From: Streptomyces sp. NBC_00286
GTDB taxonomy: Bacteria; Actinomycetota; Actinomycetes; Streptomycetales; Streptomycetaceae
Length of the DNA stretch: 64,000 nt
Direction of reading: 5' to 3'
Assembly: GCF_036173125.1 (NCBI RefSeq)
Contig: NZ_CP108054.1
Span: 4,774,001-4,838,000 of the forward strand
Of the stretch, positions 32,885 to 39,756 are shown one piece after another; within the stretch, counting starts at the first letter, position 1, and every line of letters begins with the position of its first letter. The position numbers were made by a program, and so were the translations under genes. Under the pieces are notes generated by a model that searched no databases, was not told the origin of the DNA, and was given only the letters and a program-made list of their open reading frames with translations.

Positions 32885-35386
32885 GTGGCAGTGCATGCAC
32901 GTGCGTCGAAAAAGCAAGGCCCTCCGGAGAGAGGAGCCAGGCGGCAGCCGTCACTTCGCACGGCCCTGCTCATCCTGGCGTTGGTGCCCAGCGTGACTCT
33001 GGTCGCCCTATGGGCGACGACCTCCGTGCAGCTGTACACGGAGTGGCAGCAGCAGCGGCAGCGCAACGAGGCGTCCACCGAGGCCGCGCGGCCCATCATG
33101 GCCGCGTTCTTCAGCCTCCAGGAGGAACGGCGGCTCAGCGGTGCGGCACTGGGCGACTCCCGGTCGTACAAGGCGGAGTTGCAGAAGCAGCGCGGCCGAA
33201 CCGACGCGGCCGTCAAGACCGTCCAGGCGCTCCCCGGCAGTGGATGGGACGCGCCGGACGACATCCGCCGCAACGTCGTCCAGGTGGGCAAGGACCTGGA
33301 CAAGCTGGCCGACTACCGGACCGCCGTCGACCGGCGGGCCGCCTCCCAGCAGCAGACGTTCGACGACTACACCGGACTCATCGCCACCGACCTCAAGCTG
33401 TTCACCGTACTGAGCAATGTCGGCATCGCGGACATCGACTACCTCGCCCGGCCGGCCATCGACTCGGTCTGGGGCATGGAGATGATCTCGCGCGAGAGCG
33501 CGATCATCACCCGCGGCACCGTCACCGGGCGCCTCTCCGCCGGCGAACGCGGGCAGTTGGCCGAGTGGATCGGCTCCGAACGCTTCATCTACGACAACAA
33601 GGTCACGGCCCTTCTCCCCAGCGACCAGGCGACGCGGTACCGGAAGCTGATGGCCGGCAGTGCGTGGAAAGCGAAGACCGACGCCGAACAGGACGTGCTG
33701 CGTGGCTCCTCGTCCGGGTCGAACGCCTTCTCCGCCGAACTGGGCAAGACCTGGAGCCGCAGCGTCGGACAGGTCATGGGCCCGCTCCAGGGGCTCAACG
33801 GCGACTACTCGGCCACTCTCACGGCGGCCACGGACCGGGAGCTCGACTCCATGGTGACGAAGCTGGTCCTCACCAGCGCGATGGGCGCGGGGGCGGTGGT
33901 CGTGGTCATCGTCGTCAGCGCACTGCTCACCCGAATGCTGCGCCGCCGGATCTTCGCCCTCCGGCAGGCAGCCCTCGACCTGCAGACCCGGATGCCGGAC
34001 GTGGTCGAACGCATGCGGAGGGGGGAGGCCGTCGACGCGGACGCCGAACTCCCGCCGATCCAGCACGGTCACGACGAACTCGGCCAACTGGGCCAGGCGC
34101 TCAACCTCGCTCGGCACAGCGCGCTGGACACCACCATGGCGCAGGTGGGGCAGTTCCGCGGATTCGAGAAACTCCTCCAGCGCATCGCCCGCCGCACTCA
34201 GCTGCTCATCGGGCTCCAGATGAAGAAGCTCAGCGAGCTGGAACGCCGGCACGAGGACCCGGAGGTCCTGGAGGGCCTCTTCGACCTGGACCATCTCACC
34301 GCCCGGCTGCGGCGGTACGAGGAGAACCTGGTGATCCTCGGCGGCGGCCAGCCGCAGCGGCGCTGGCGCAAACCCGTGCTGCTGCTGGATGTGCTCCGCT
34401 CCGCACAGAGCGAGGTCCAGGACTACCGCAGGATCCAGATCGAGGTCGAGGGCCGCGTCTGGCTCTCCGAACGAGCGGTCGGACTGGTGGTGCATGTGCT
34501 GGCCGAACTCATGGAGAACGCGGTGACGTTCTCGAGGCCGCCGACCCCCGTCGAGGTGTACGCCGCCCGAGTGGGACGCGGCCTCGCGGTGGAGATCGAA
34601 GACCGCGGCGTGGGCATGGACCCCGAGCAGTACGACGAGGCGAACCGGCTGATGGCCGACCCGCCCCGGCTGGACGTCCTGTCGCGTGCCGACGACGTCA
34701 GGCTCGGCCTCTATGTCGTATCCCGGCTGGCCCAGTCGCTCGGCATCAAGGTGGAGCTGCGGCCCTCGTCGTTCGGCGGCACCCGGGTGGTCGCCCTGAT
34801 CCCCGACCATTTCGTCGTCGAGGACCCCGCGGATGCCGAGGGCTTCGGGGGTCCCGAGCCCGTGCCGGCGACGGTCGCCGCCCCGGGATGGCCCACCCCG
34901 GATCCAGTCACGACGGCCGAGCCGGGCCCGGCCCACGGCACGACGCCGGTGATCAACGTGTTCACCCCGCTCTCCCGCGCCGGGGCCGGGTCCGCGGTTC
35001 ACCACGGTGACGCGTCCGCCGGGTGGCAGCCGCACCACGTTGTGCCGCCGGTGCACCACGACCCGACGGCGCAGCCGCTGCCCAAGCGGGTGCGGATGGC
35101 CAGCCTCGCCGACGAGTTGCGGGACCCCGACGCGAATGTGCGGGCGCACCCGGCCGGCGCGCAGGCCCCTGACCGGCCGGCCGCTCCGGCCCGTTCCGGG
35201 GCGACGATCGGCGCCTTCCAGCGCCAGTCCCGCCTGGCCCGGGGCGACGCCCACCACACCGGCGCCGTGTTCAGCAGTGCCGGAGCACACGGCGGCGCGG
35301 ACCCGGGAGCCGTGGAGCGCGGCACCGGGGAACGCGACCGCACCGAAGCCCTCCCGTATCGCAGACGGACCCCGACGGAAGACTGA
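32885..35386 (+). CDS. cvnA: conservon sensor kinase-like protein CvnA
   Basis: The 833-residue protein begins with a basic segment and membrane helix 1 (TALLILALVPSVTLVALWAT). A long extracytoplasmic nitrate/nitrite-sensor-like helical domain (about 45-310), helix 2 (GAGAVVVVIVVSALL, about 330), a HAMP-like linker and a degenerate histidine-kinase dimerisation region follow. An ATPase domain (about 530-640) has the N box in ELMENAVTFS and the G1 box EDRGVGMDP. The Pro/Ala-rich C-terminus (640-833) is low complexity. This is CvnA, the membrane partner of the CvnBCD switch. The GTG start has only a weak ribosome-binding site. CvnB follows after 2 bp. Confidence 0.88.
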   Translation: MAVHARASKKQGPPERGARRQPSLRTALLILALVPSVTLVALWATTSVQLYTEWQQQRQRNEASTEAARPIMAAFFSLQEERRLSGAALGDSRSYKAELQKQRGRTDAAVKTVQALPGSGWDAPDDIRRNVVQVGKDLDKLADYRTAVDRRAASQQQTFDDYTGLIATDLKLFTVLSNVGIADIDYLARPAIDSVWGMEMISRESAIITRGTVTGRLSAGERGQLAEWIGSERFIYDNKVTALLPSDQATRYRKLMAGSAWKAKTDAEQDVLRGSSSGSNAFSAELGKTWSRSVGQVMGPLQGLNGDYSATLTAATDRELDSMVTKLVLTSAMGAGAVVVVIVVSALLTRMLRRRIFALRQAALDLQTRMPDVVERMRRGEAVDADAELPPIQHGHDELGQLGQALNLARHSALDTTMAQVGQFRGFEKLLQRIARRTQLLIGLQMKKLSELERRHEDPEVLEGLFDLDHLTARLRRYEENLVILGGGQPQRRWRKPVLLLDVLRSAQSEVQDYRRIQIEVEGRVWLSERAVGLVVHVLAELMENAVTFSRPPTPVEVYAARVGRGLAVEIEDRGVGMDPEQYDEANRLMADPPRLDVLSRADDVRLGLYVVSRLAQSLGIKVELRPSSFGGTRVVALIPDHFVVEDPADAEGFGGPEPVPATVAAPGWPTPDPVTTAEPGPAHGTTPVINVFTPLSRAGAGSAVHHGDASAGWQPHHVVPPVHHDPTAQPLPKRVRMASLADELRDPDANVRAHPAGAQAPDRPAAPARSGATIGAFQRQSRLARGDAHHTGAVFSSAGAHGGADPGAVERGTGERDRTEALPYRRRTPTED

Positions 35387-35388
35387 CC

Positions 35389-35823
35389 ATGACACAGCGA
35401 ACGACCGCCACCCTTCAGGACCTCGACTGGTTGCTGGACGGCCTGGTCGAACAGGTGCCCGGCACCCAGCACGCCATCGTGCTGTCCGACGACGGGCTGG
35501 TGGTCAGCCAGTCCCGCACCATCGCCCGACGGGACGCGGAGCGCCTCGCCGCCGTGGCCACCGGCCAGCAGAGCCTGGCCCGAGGCGCCGGGAGCCTGTT
35601 CGGCGGTGGTCCGGTGCTCCAGGTGATCGTCGAGATGAGCGACCTCTGGCTGTTCATATCCGCCGCGGGCAGGGGTACCCACCTGGCTGTCGTCGCCTCC
35701 CAGGAGGTGGACGCCGAGCTCATGGCCGTGGCCATGCACACCCTGATGCAGCAGGTGGGCCAGCGTCTGGGCGCCGAGGCCCGCGTCGGTGCGCCACCCG
35801 TCGAGGGCGGTGTACGTGAGTGA
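35389..35823 (+). CDS. cvnB: roadblock/LC7-domain protein CvnB
   Basis: The 144-residue protein is a single roadblock/LC7 fold (LDWLLDGLVEQVPGTQHAIV, then LSDDGLVVSQS and GRGTHLAVVASQEVDAELMA). CvnB proteins form dimers that act with the CvnD GTPase in a module resembling the MglA/MglB switch. Its stop overlaps the CvnC start by 4 bases (GTGA). Confidence 0.92.
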   Translation: MTQRTTATLQDLDWLLDGLVEQVPGTQHAIVLSDDGLVVSQSRTIARRDAERLAAVATGQQSLARGAGSLFGGGPVLQVIVEMSDLWLFISAAGRGTHLAVVASQEVDAELMAVAMHTLMQQVGQRLGAEARVGAPPVEGGVRE

Positions 35824-36218
35824 GTCACTGGATGGACGACATGGAGGCCGAGGACGCCGACGACGCGGAATCCCTGTTCGTCAGGCCGTACACCATCACC
35901 CAGGGCCGGACGGCTCCGGTGCGCGACGACCTCACCCTCATCACCATCGTGACGACCGTCGAACCGCCGCCGGGCCGGGCCGGCACCCGTGGTCTGCAGC
36001 CCGAGCACCGCTCGATACTCCAGCAGTGCCTCCGGCCTGCGGCGGTGGCGGAGATCGCCGCCGAACTGAACCTGCCCGTGGCGGTGACGAAGATCCTGAT
36101 CGACGATCTGGTCGCACTCGGCAGGGTGACAACCCGACCACCGATCGCCATGGCGGTAGGAAGCGAATCGAACATGACACTTCTGCGGGCGGTGAGGGAT
36201 GGTCTTCGTAGAATCTGA
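35820..36218 (+). CDS. cvnC: DUF742 protein CvnC
   Basis: This 132-residue DUF742 protein has LFVRPYTITQGRTAPVRDDL near the N-terminus and a winged-helix-like core (EHRSILQQCLRPAAVAEIAA then ELNLPVAVTKILIDDLVALG). It is the third member of a conservon and overlaps both neighbours (4 bases with cvnB, 20 bases with cvnD), consistent with strict co-translation. Confidence 0.92.
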   Translation: MSHWMDDMEAEDADDAESLFVRPYTITQGRTAPVRDDLTLITIVTTVEPPPGRAGTRGLQPEHRSILQQCLRPAAVAEIAAELNLPVAVTKILIDDLVALGRVTTRPPIAMAVGSESNMTLLRAVRDGLRRI

Positions 36219-36789
36219 CCCGATCGGCGGCGCGCGCGCAGTCACGTCGCCCGCGGCGGTCAAGATCCTCGTGGCCGGTGGCTTCGGCGTGGGCAAGACG
36301 ACGCTCGTCGCGGCGGTGAGTGAAGTGACTCCGCTGCGTACGGAGGAGTACATGACCGTCGCGAGTGTGGGCGTCGACGACGTCGGAGGCATCGAGGACA
36401 AGACCACCACCACCGTGGCCATGGACTTCGGCCGCATCACGGTGAACAGTCAACTGGTGGTCTACCTCTTCGGCACGCCCGGCCAGGAGCGCTTCTGGTT
36501 CATGTGGAACGACCTGGTGCAGGGCGCGCTCGGCGCGGTCGTCCTGGCCGACACCCGGCGACTGGAGTCCAGTTTCGCGTCCATCGACTTCTTCGAGAGC
36601 CGCGGCATCCCGTTCGTGGTCGGCGTCAACTGCTTCCACGGCCGGATGGACCGGGACGAGCGGGAGGTTCGTGAAGCGCTGGACCTGGGTCCCGAAGTGC
36701 CCCTGGTGATGGGGGACATGAGGCAGAAGTCGGTCGGCCGCGATCTGCTGGTGTCCCTCGTCGAGTACCTGATTGCGACCGGCCGATAG
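36199..36789 (+). CDS. cvnD: small GTPase CvnD
   Basis: The 196-residue Ras-like GTPase has P-loop GGFGVGKTTLV, a switch region around TTTTVAMDFGRI, the Walker B/switch II motif LFGTPGQERFWFMW and GVNCFHG near the position of the usual NKxD motif. CvnD is the output GTPase of conservons. No cytochrome P450 (CvnE) gene follows; the transcript ends at a terminator 20 bp downstream. Confidence 0.92.
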   Translation: MVFVESDPIGGARAVTSPAAVKILVAGGFGVGKTTLVAAVSEVTPLRTEEYMTVASVGVDDVGGIEDKTTTTVAMDFGRITVNSQLVVYLFGTPGQERFWFMWNDLVQGALGAVVLADTRRLESSFASIDFFESRGIPFVVGVNCFHGRMDRDEREVREALDLGPEVPLVMGDMRQKSVGRDLLVSLVEYLIATGR

Positions 36790-36808
36790 CGTCTCGGGAA
36801 CTCTGTGT

Positions 36809-36828
36809 GCCTGAAGGTTCAGGCTTTT
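36809..36828 (+). terminator. intrinsic terminator of the conservon
   Basis: GCCTGA and TCAGGC pair around AGGT and are followed directly by TTTT, 20 bp after the cvnD stop. Confidence 0.7.
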
Positions 36829-37191
36829 CGGGCGCGGCGTGACCGTGCGCGGTTGCCATCAAGTGGTCCGAACCTCGGGGTGAGGGGGTGGCTGAAGTTT
36901 CCCCGTGCTCTTGAACACGGTTCTGTCACGCGGCGAGGGCGTGGTCCGGCGAGATCGGCATACCAGTTGTCGTAGAGCTTCCAACGGCTCATGGCCCCCA
37001 GGGCGCCGACAACCACGCCCCGGGCGCTCACCAATTTCGGGCGCCCCCGGTGGGCTGCTGCTCGACCGCACCACAAGCGCACCAGAACGAGCGGGGAACA
37101 GCGGGGAATCACGGTGAAAGCAACCCGCCCGACACGGCCGTGATCCGACCGTTCGGCCAGGTCAGCATGCAGGCCACCCTCAAATGATCGC
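36829..37191. other. intergenic region with possible element-end debris
   Basis: No supported gene. A minus-strand frame holds RWKLYDNWYADLAGPRP, protein-like but unassigned. The right part contains GGGGAAC repeats next to the attachment-like sequence at 37192. Confidence 0.4.
37091..37110. repeat. two phased GCGGGGAA repeats
   Basis: GCGGGGAACA and GCGGGGAATC stand one helical turn apart, about 85-100 bp left of the tRNA-Gly-like sequence at 37192. This is the same arrangement as at 9371-9487. Confidence 0.4.
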
Positions 37192-37300
37192 AGCTTCCCA
37201 AGCTGAGAGCGCGAGTTGGATTCTCGTCACCCGCTACACGATCAAGACCCAGGTCAGCGACCTGGGCCTCTTTGTTGTCTCCGTGGACACTCGCCGGCGT
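37192..37300 (+). repeat. tRNA-Gly(CCC) 3' half, terminator and flank (copy 2)
   Basis: This copy of 5433-5541 has about four substitutions and two single-base indels. It includes the anticodon arm, TpsiC region (GCGAGTTGGATTCTCG, one change) and acceptor end (CGCTACA instead of CGCTCCA). The terminator hairpin carries one mismatch, so it is more decayed. In the minus strand after the terminator it matches the end of the integrase frame, suggesting another integrase gene once ended here. It marks the right border of a possible 31.8-kb composite island. Confidence 0.75.
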
Positions 37301-37610
37301 ACGAGTCGGCCGCCGGCTCCGCCGACCGGCGGGCCCGACGGGTCACCGTCTCGCGGAACAGTGTGAGCAGCGAAGGGGAAACGCAGTTCGCCCTCGCTGA
37401 TCCGCCAAGATCGCGTCAGAAGCTGTTGTGAGCATTATTCAACAAATTAAGTTCTCGATACTGCACCGGAATGTTGACATCCTGAGAGTCACTTCACAGG
37501 CGCTCGCGACGAGCTGCTCAGGGTTCGCCAAGGCTTTTCTCTCGACCTTCTATGAACCGTGCTACAGTGACCGAAAGTGCTGTGGATGTTCATACGGGGG
37601 ATGATCCACA
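37301..37610 (+). promoter_or_regulatory. AT-rich promoter region of the sensor kinase
   Basis: This 310-bp region is unusually AT-rich (37430-37470 and 37530-37600). A candidate -10 TACAGT at 37563-37568 has CTCGAC 16 bp upstream; TTGACA occurs farther up, near 37474. GGGGGA lies about 10 bp before the TTG start at 37611. No gene is seen. Confidence 0.4.
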
Positions 37611-38411
37611 TTGGAAAGCGGAATATTGTTTTCCGTTGTCGAGTACGCGCGTGATGCATTCCTGTTCGAGATCATGGTAGCCACTGTTACCGCGGGCATC
37701 TTATTTCGTACAAAACTAAAGTACCGCGCTCTCGAGAAATCCGTCCGGAATGAGAAGTTCCGTGAACGCGCTCGCATAGCCGCTGAGCTGCACGACGGTG
37801 CAGGTCATCGAATGCTCGCCATCGTCATGCACGCTCGTCAGCTGTCTGCGCAATCCGTCCATGCGCCAAAGGCGGCGCATGCCATCGAAGAACTGGCCGT
37901 GGAAGCCCAGCGCGAGATCCGTGCGGCTCTCGGTCGCCTGCCGCGGTCCGAGCAGGCGTCGGACGACGCCCCGCTGTCGGACCGGGTGACTGCCCTCGGC
38001 GTCGATCTTCCGGAAGTCGATCTCACCCTTCACTTCAGCGGTGTCGAAGCGGAGGAGAATCTGCACGCGAGCACACGACACGCTGCGCTGCGGATCATCC
38101 AGGAGGGCGTCAGCAACGCCATCAAGCACGGCGAGGGACCCATCGACGTACGGGTCGAGTTCGGCGAGCAGCTCCACGTCAGCATCGTCAACGGGCCTGC
38201 CCCCGGCAACGGCGCCGTCGCGCGTTCCCGGCTCCGCGGGGGCACCGTCGCCCCCTTGGTCCCCGGCTCCGGCCAGGGACTTCTCCATATGCGTCGACGC
38301 GCCGCCGAACTCGGCGGGTCCTTCTGCTACCAGGAGCTCCCCGGCGGCGGCGTACGGATCATGGCGACCCTGCCCAGCCGCCCCGGCCGGCCCGTGGAGG
38401 CAACCGCTTAG
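37611..38411 (+). CDS. NarL-type sensor histidine kinase (TTA codon)
   Basis: The 266-residue kinase has one membrane helix near the N-terminus (FEIMVATVTAGILF), then a HisKA_3 motif with the phosphoacceptor in IAAELHDGAGHRMLAIVMHA and an ATPase domain (EGVSNAIKHGEG N box; GQGLLHMRRRAAELGG). It lacks a large sensor domain. The start is taken as TTG 37611. Codon 31 is TTA (37701-37703), which in Streptomyces needs the bldA tRNA, so this kinase is probably made only late in development. The partner response regulator follows 130 bp downstream. Position suggests control of the polyketide cluster. Confidence 0.82.
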   Translation: MESGILFSVVEYARDAFLFEIMVATVTAGILFRTKLKYRALEKSVRNEKFRERARIAAELHDGAGHRMLAIVMHARQLSAQSVHAPKAAHAIEELAVEAQREIRAALGRLPRSEQASDDAPLSDRVTALGVDLPEVDLTLHFSGVEAEENLHASTRHAALRIIQEGVSNAIKHGEGPIDVRVEFGEQLHVSIVNGPAPGNGAVARSRLRGGTVAPLVPGSGQGLLHMRRRAAELGGSFCYQELPGGGVRIMATLPSRPGRPVEATA

Positions 38412-38542
38412 CCAGGACGAGCGGGATGGCACAGCGCGCGAGCCGACGTCGATTCGCCGAGTGCCCCGGATTCGCCGAAGGCCCCAACTTGTGCGTCGGC
38501 GTTGCTCGTTCGCATTTGGATCGATAGCGCGCAGGAAGGCTC

Positions 38543-39202
38543 ATGGACCCGATACGTCTACTGATCGTCGATGACCAGCCGCTGGTGCGGCAGGGGCTGC
38601 GTGCCGTTTTCACGCCGCTCGACGACATCACTGTTCTCGGAGAGGCCGCGAACGGCGCCGAGGCACTGGAGCTGGTGCGGCGGACCACCCCGGACGTCGT
38701 GCTCATGGATGTGAACATGCCGTGGATGAGCGGCTTGGAGGCGACCAGGAGGATCTTCGCCGGCGGCTCGCACGACACCGCCCCCAAGATCGTCATCCTC
38801 ACCATGTACGACCAGGACGAGTATGTCTTCGAGGCTCTCAGGGCCGGGGCCAGCGGTTTCCTGATCAAGGACTCCTCTCCGGCGCAGCTCGTCGAGGCGG
38901 TGCGGGCAGTGGCCGACGGCGGTGCGCTGCTGTCTCCTACGGTCACCCAGCAGCTCATCAGAGAGTTCGTCCGTCGGCCCGTTCTTCCCTCTGCCGCCGG
39001 TGCCGAACTGAAGTCCCTGACCGGCCGGGAACTCGATGTATTCCGCCTGCTCGTGCAGGGATACGGAAACGCGGTGATAGCGGAGAAGCTCGTCCTGGGG
39101 GAAAGCACCGTCAAATCGCATGTACAGCATCTGTACCGAAAACTGGGTGTGCGGGATCGCGTGCAGGTGGTCATCTACGCTTACGAGAACGGTTTGGTCT
39201 GA
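38543..39202 (+). CDS. NarL/LuxR-type response regulator
   Basis: The 219-residue regulator has a receiver domain (LLIVDDQPLVRQGL; phospho-Asp in VVLMDVNMPW; Lys in GFLIKDSSP) and a C-terminal LuxR helix-turn-helix (LKSLTGRELDVFRLLVQGYG ... LVLGESTVKSHVQHLYRKLG). AGGAAGG precedes ATG 38543. It pairs with the kinase upstream. The cyclase gene follows on the same strand, so it is likely a pathway regulator. Confidence 0.88.
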   Translation: MDPIRLLIVDDQPLVRQGLRAVFTPLDDITVLGEAANGAEALELVRRTTPDVVLMDVNMPWMSGLEATRRIFAGGSHDTAPKIVILTMYDQDEYVFEALRAGASGFLIKDSSPAQLVEAVRAVADGGALLSPTVTQQLIREFVRRPVLPSAAGAELKSLTGRELDVFRLLVQGYGNAVIAEKLVLGESTVKSHVQHLYRKLGVRDRVQVVIYAYENGLV

Positions 39203-39232
39203 CGGTTCCGTGGATGCCGTGGATTTATGGAC

Positions 39233-39257
39233 TCCTCCTCCGAACGAGGGAGGAGGA
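39233..39257. other. small hairpin between regulator and cyclase genes
   Basis: TCCTCCTCC and GGAGGAGGA pair perfectly (9 bp) around GAACGAG. The right arm looks like a ribosome-binding site but no start follows at proper distance. It could be a weak terminator or attenuator. Confidence 0.35.
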
Positions 39258-39347
39258 ATTCCCACCGAGTGAGGAAGACGATCCCCTTCGCTCATCTCTA
39301 CTGTGGCCGTGTCATTGTGCCCGCCGCCACGGAACAGGAGATTCCTC

Positions 39348-39695
39348 ATGGCCGATCGGATCCTTATCGTCGCCCGCATGGAACCGGAGAAAGCTCGGGA
39401 AGTCGCCGCCCTGTTCGAGGCTTCCGACCGGACTTCGCTGCCTACGGACCTCGGAGTGACCCGCCGCGAGCTCTTCCACTATCACGACGACCTCTATTTC
39501 CATCTGGTGGAGTTCGAGGGAGAAGCGGACCGCGCCATGGCCGCCGCCCGAGTGCGGGAGGACTTCCAGCAGCTCTGCGCCGATCTGGACCCTCTCATCT
39601 CGCCCTACGACCCGGCGACATGGCGCAGTCCGGCGGATGCCATGGCGACTTCCTTCTACCGGTGGACCGCCAAGGAAGGAGTGGAGCACTCCTGA
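39348..39695 (+). CDS. TcmI-family polyketide cyclase
   Basis: The 115-residue protein matches TcmI-type cyclases along its whole length. ILIVARMEPEKAREVAALFE is the first strand and helix, LPTDLGVTRRELFHYHDDLY the second strand pair, and LDPLISPYDPATWRSPADAM the conserved end with SPYDPxTWRxPxDAM. These ferredoxin-fold enzymes close the later rings of aromatic polyketides. AGGAG lies 7 bp before ATG 39348. It is separated from the ketosynthase operon by the MMPL exporter and a two-component system. Confidence 0.88.
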   Translation: MADRILIVARMEPEKAREVAALFEASDRTSLPTDLGVTRRELFHYHDDLYFHLVEFEGEADRAMAAARVREDFQQLCADLDPLISPYDPATWRSPADAMATSFYRWTAKEGVEHS

Positions 39696-39707
39696 CCGGC
39701 GCCGCTT

Positions 39708-39747
39708 CGGAGCCGTGGCCCGCCCCCTGCGGCGGGCCGCGGCTCCG
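39708..39747. terminator. bidirectional terminator hairpin
   Basis: A 17-bp stem with one G-T pair (39708-39724 with 39731-39747, loop CCCTGC) lies between the convergent cyclase and MMPL genes. Confidence 0.75.
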
Positions 39748-39756
39748 ATGCGCGTG

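Noticed and set aside
32800..35010. Long plus-strand frame overlapping cvnA in another phase
   Set aside because: Arg/Pro/Gly composition; the cvnA frame has clear kinase and sensor domains.
33008..35395. 795-codon antisense frame to cvnA
   Set aside because: Typical GC-rich antisense frame with no domain.
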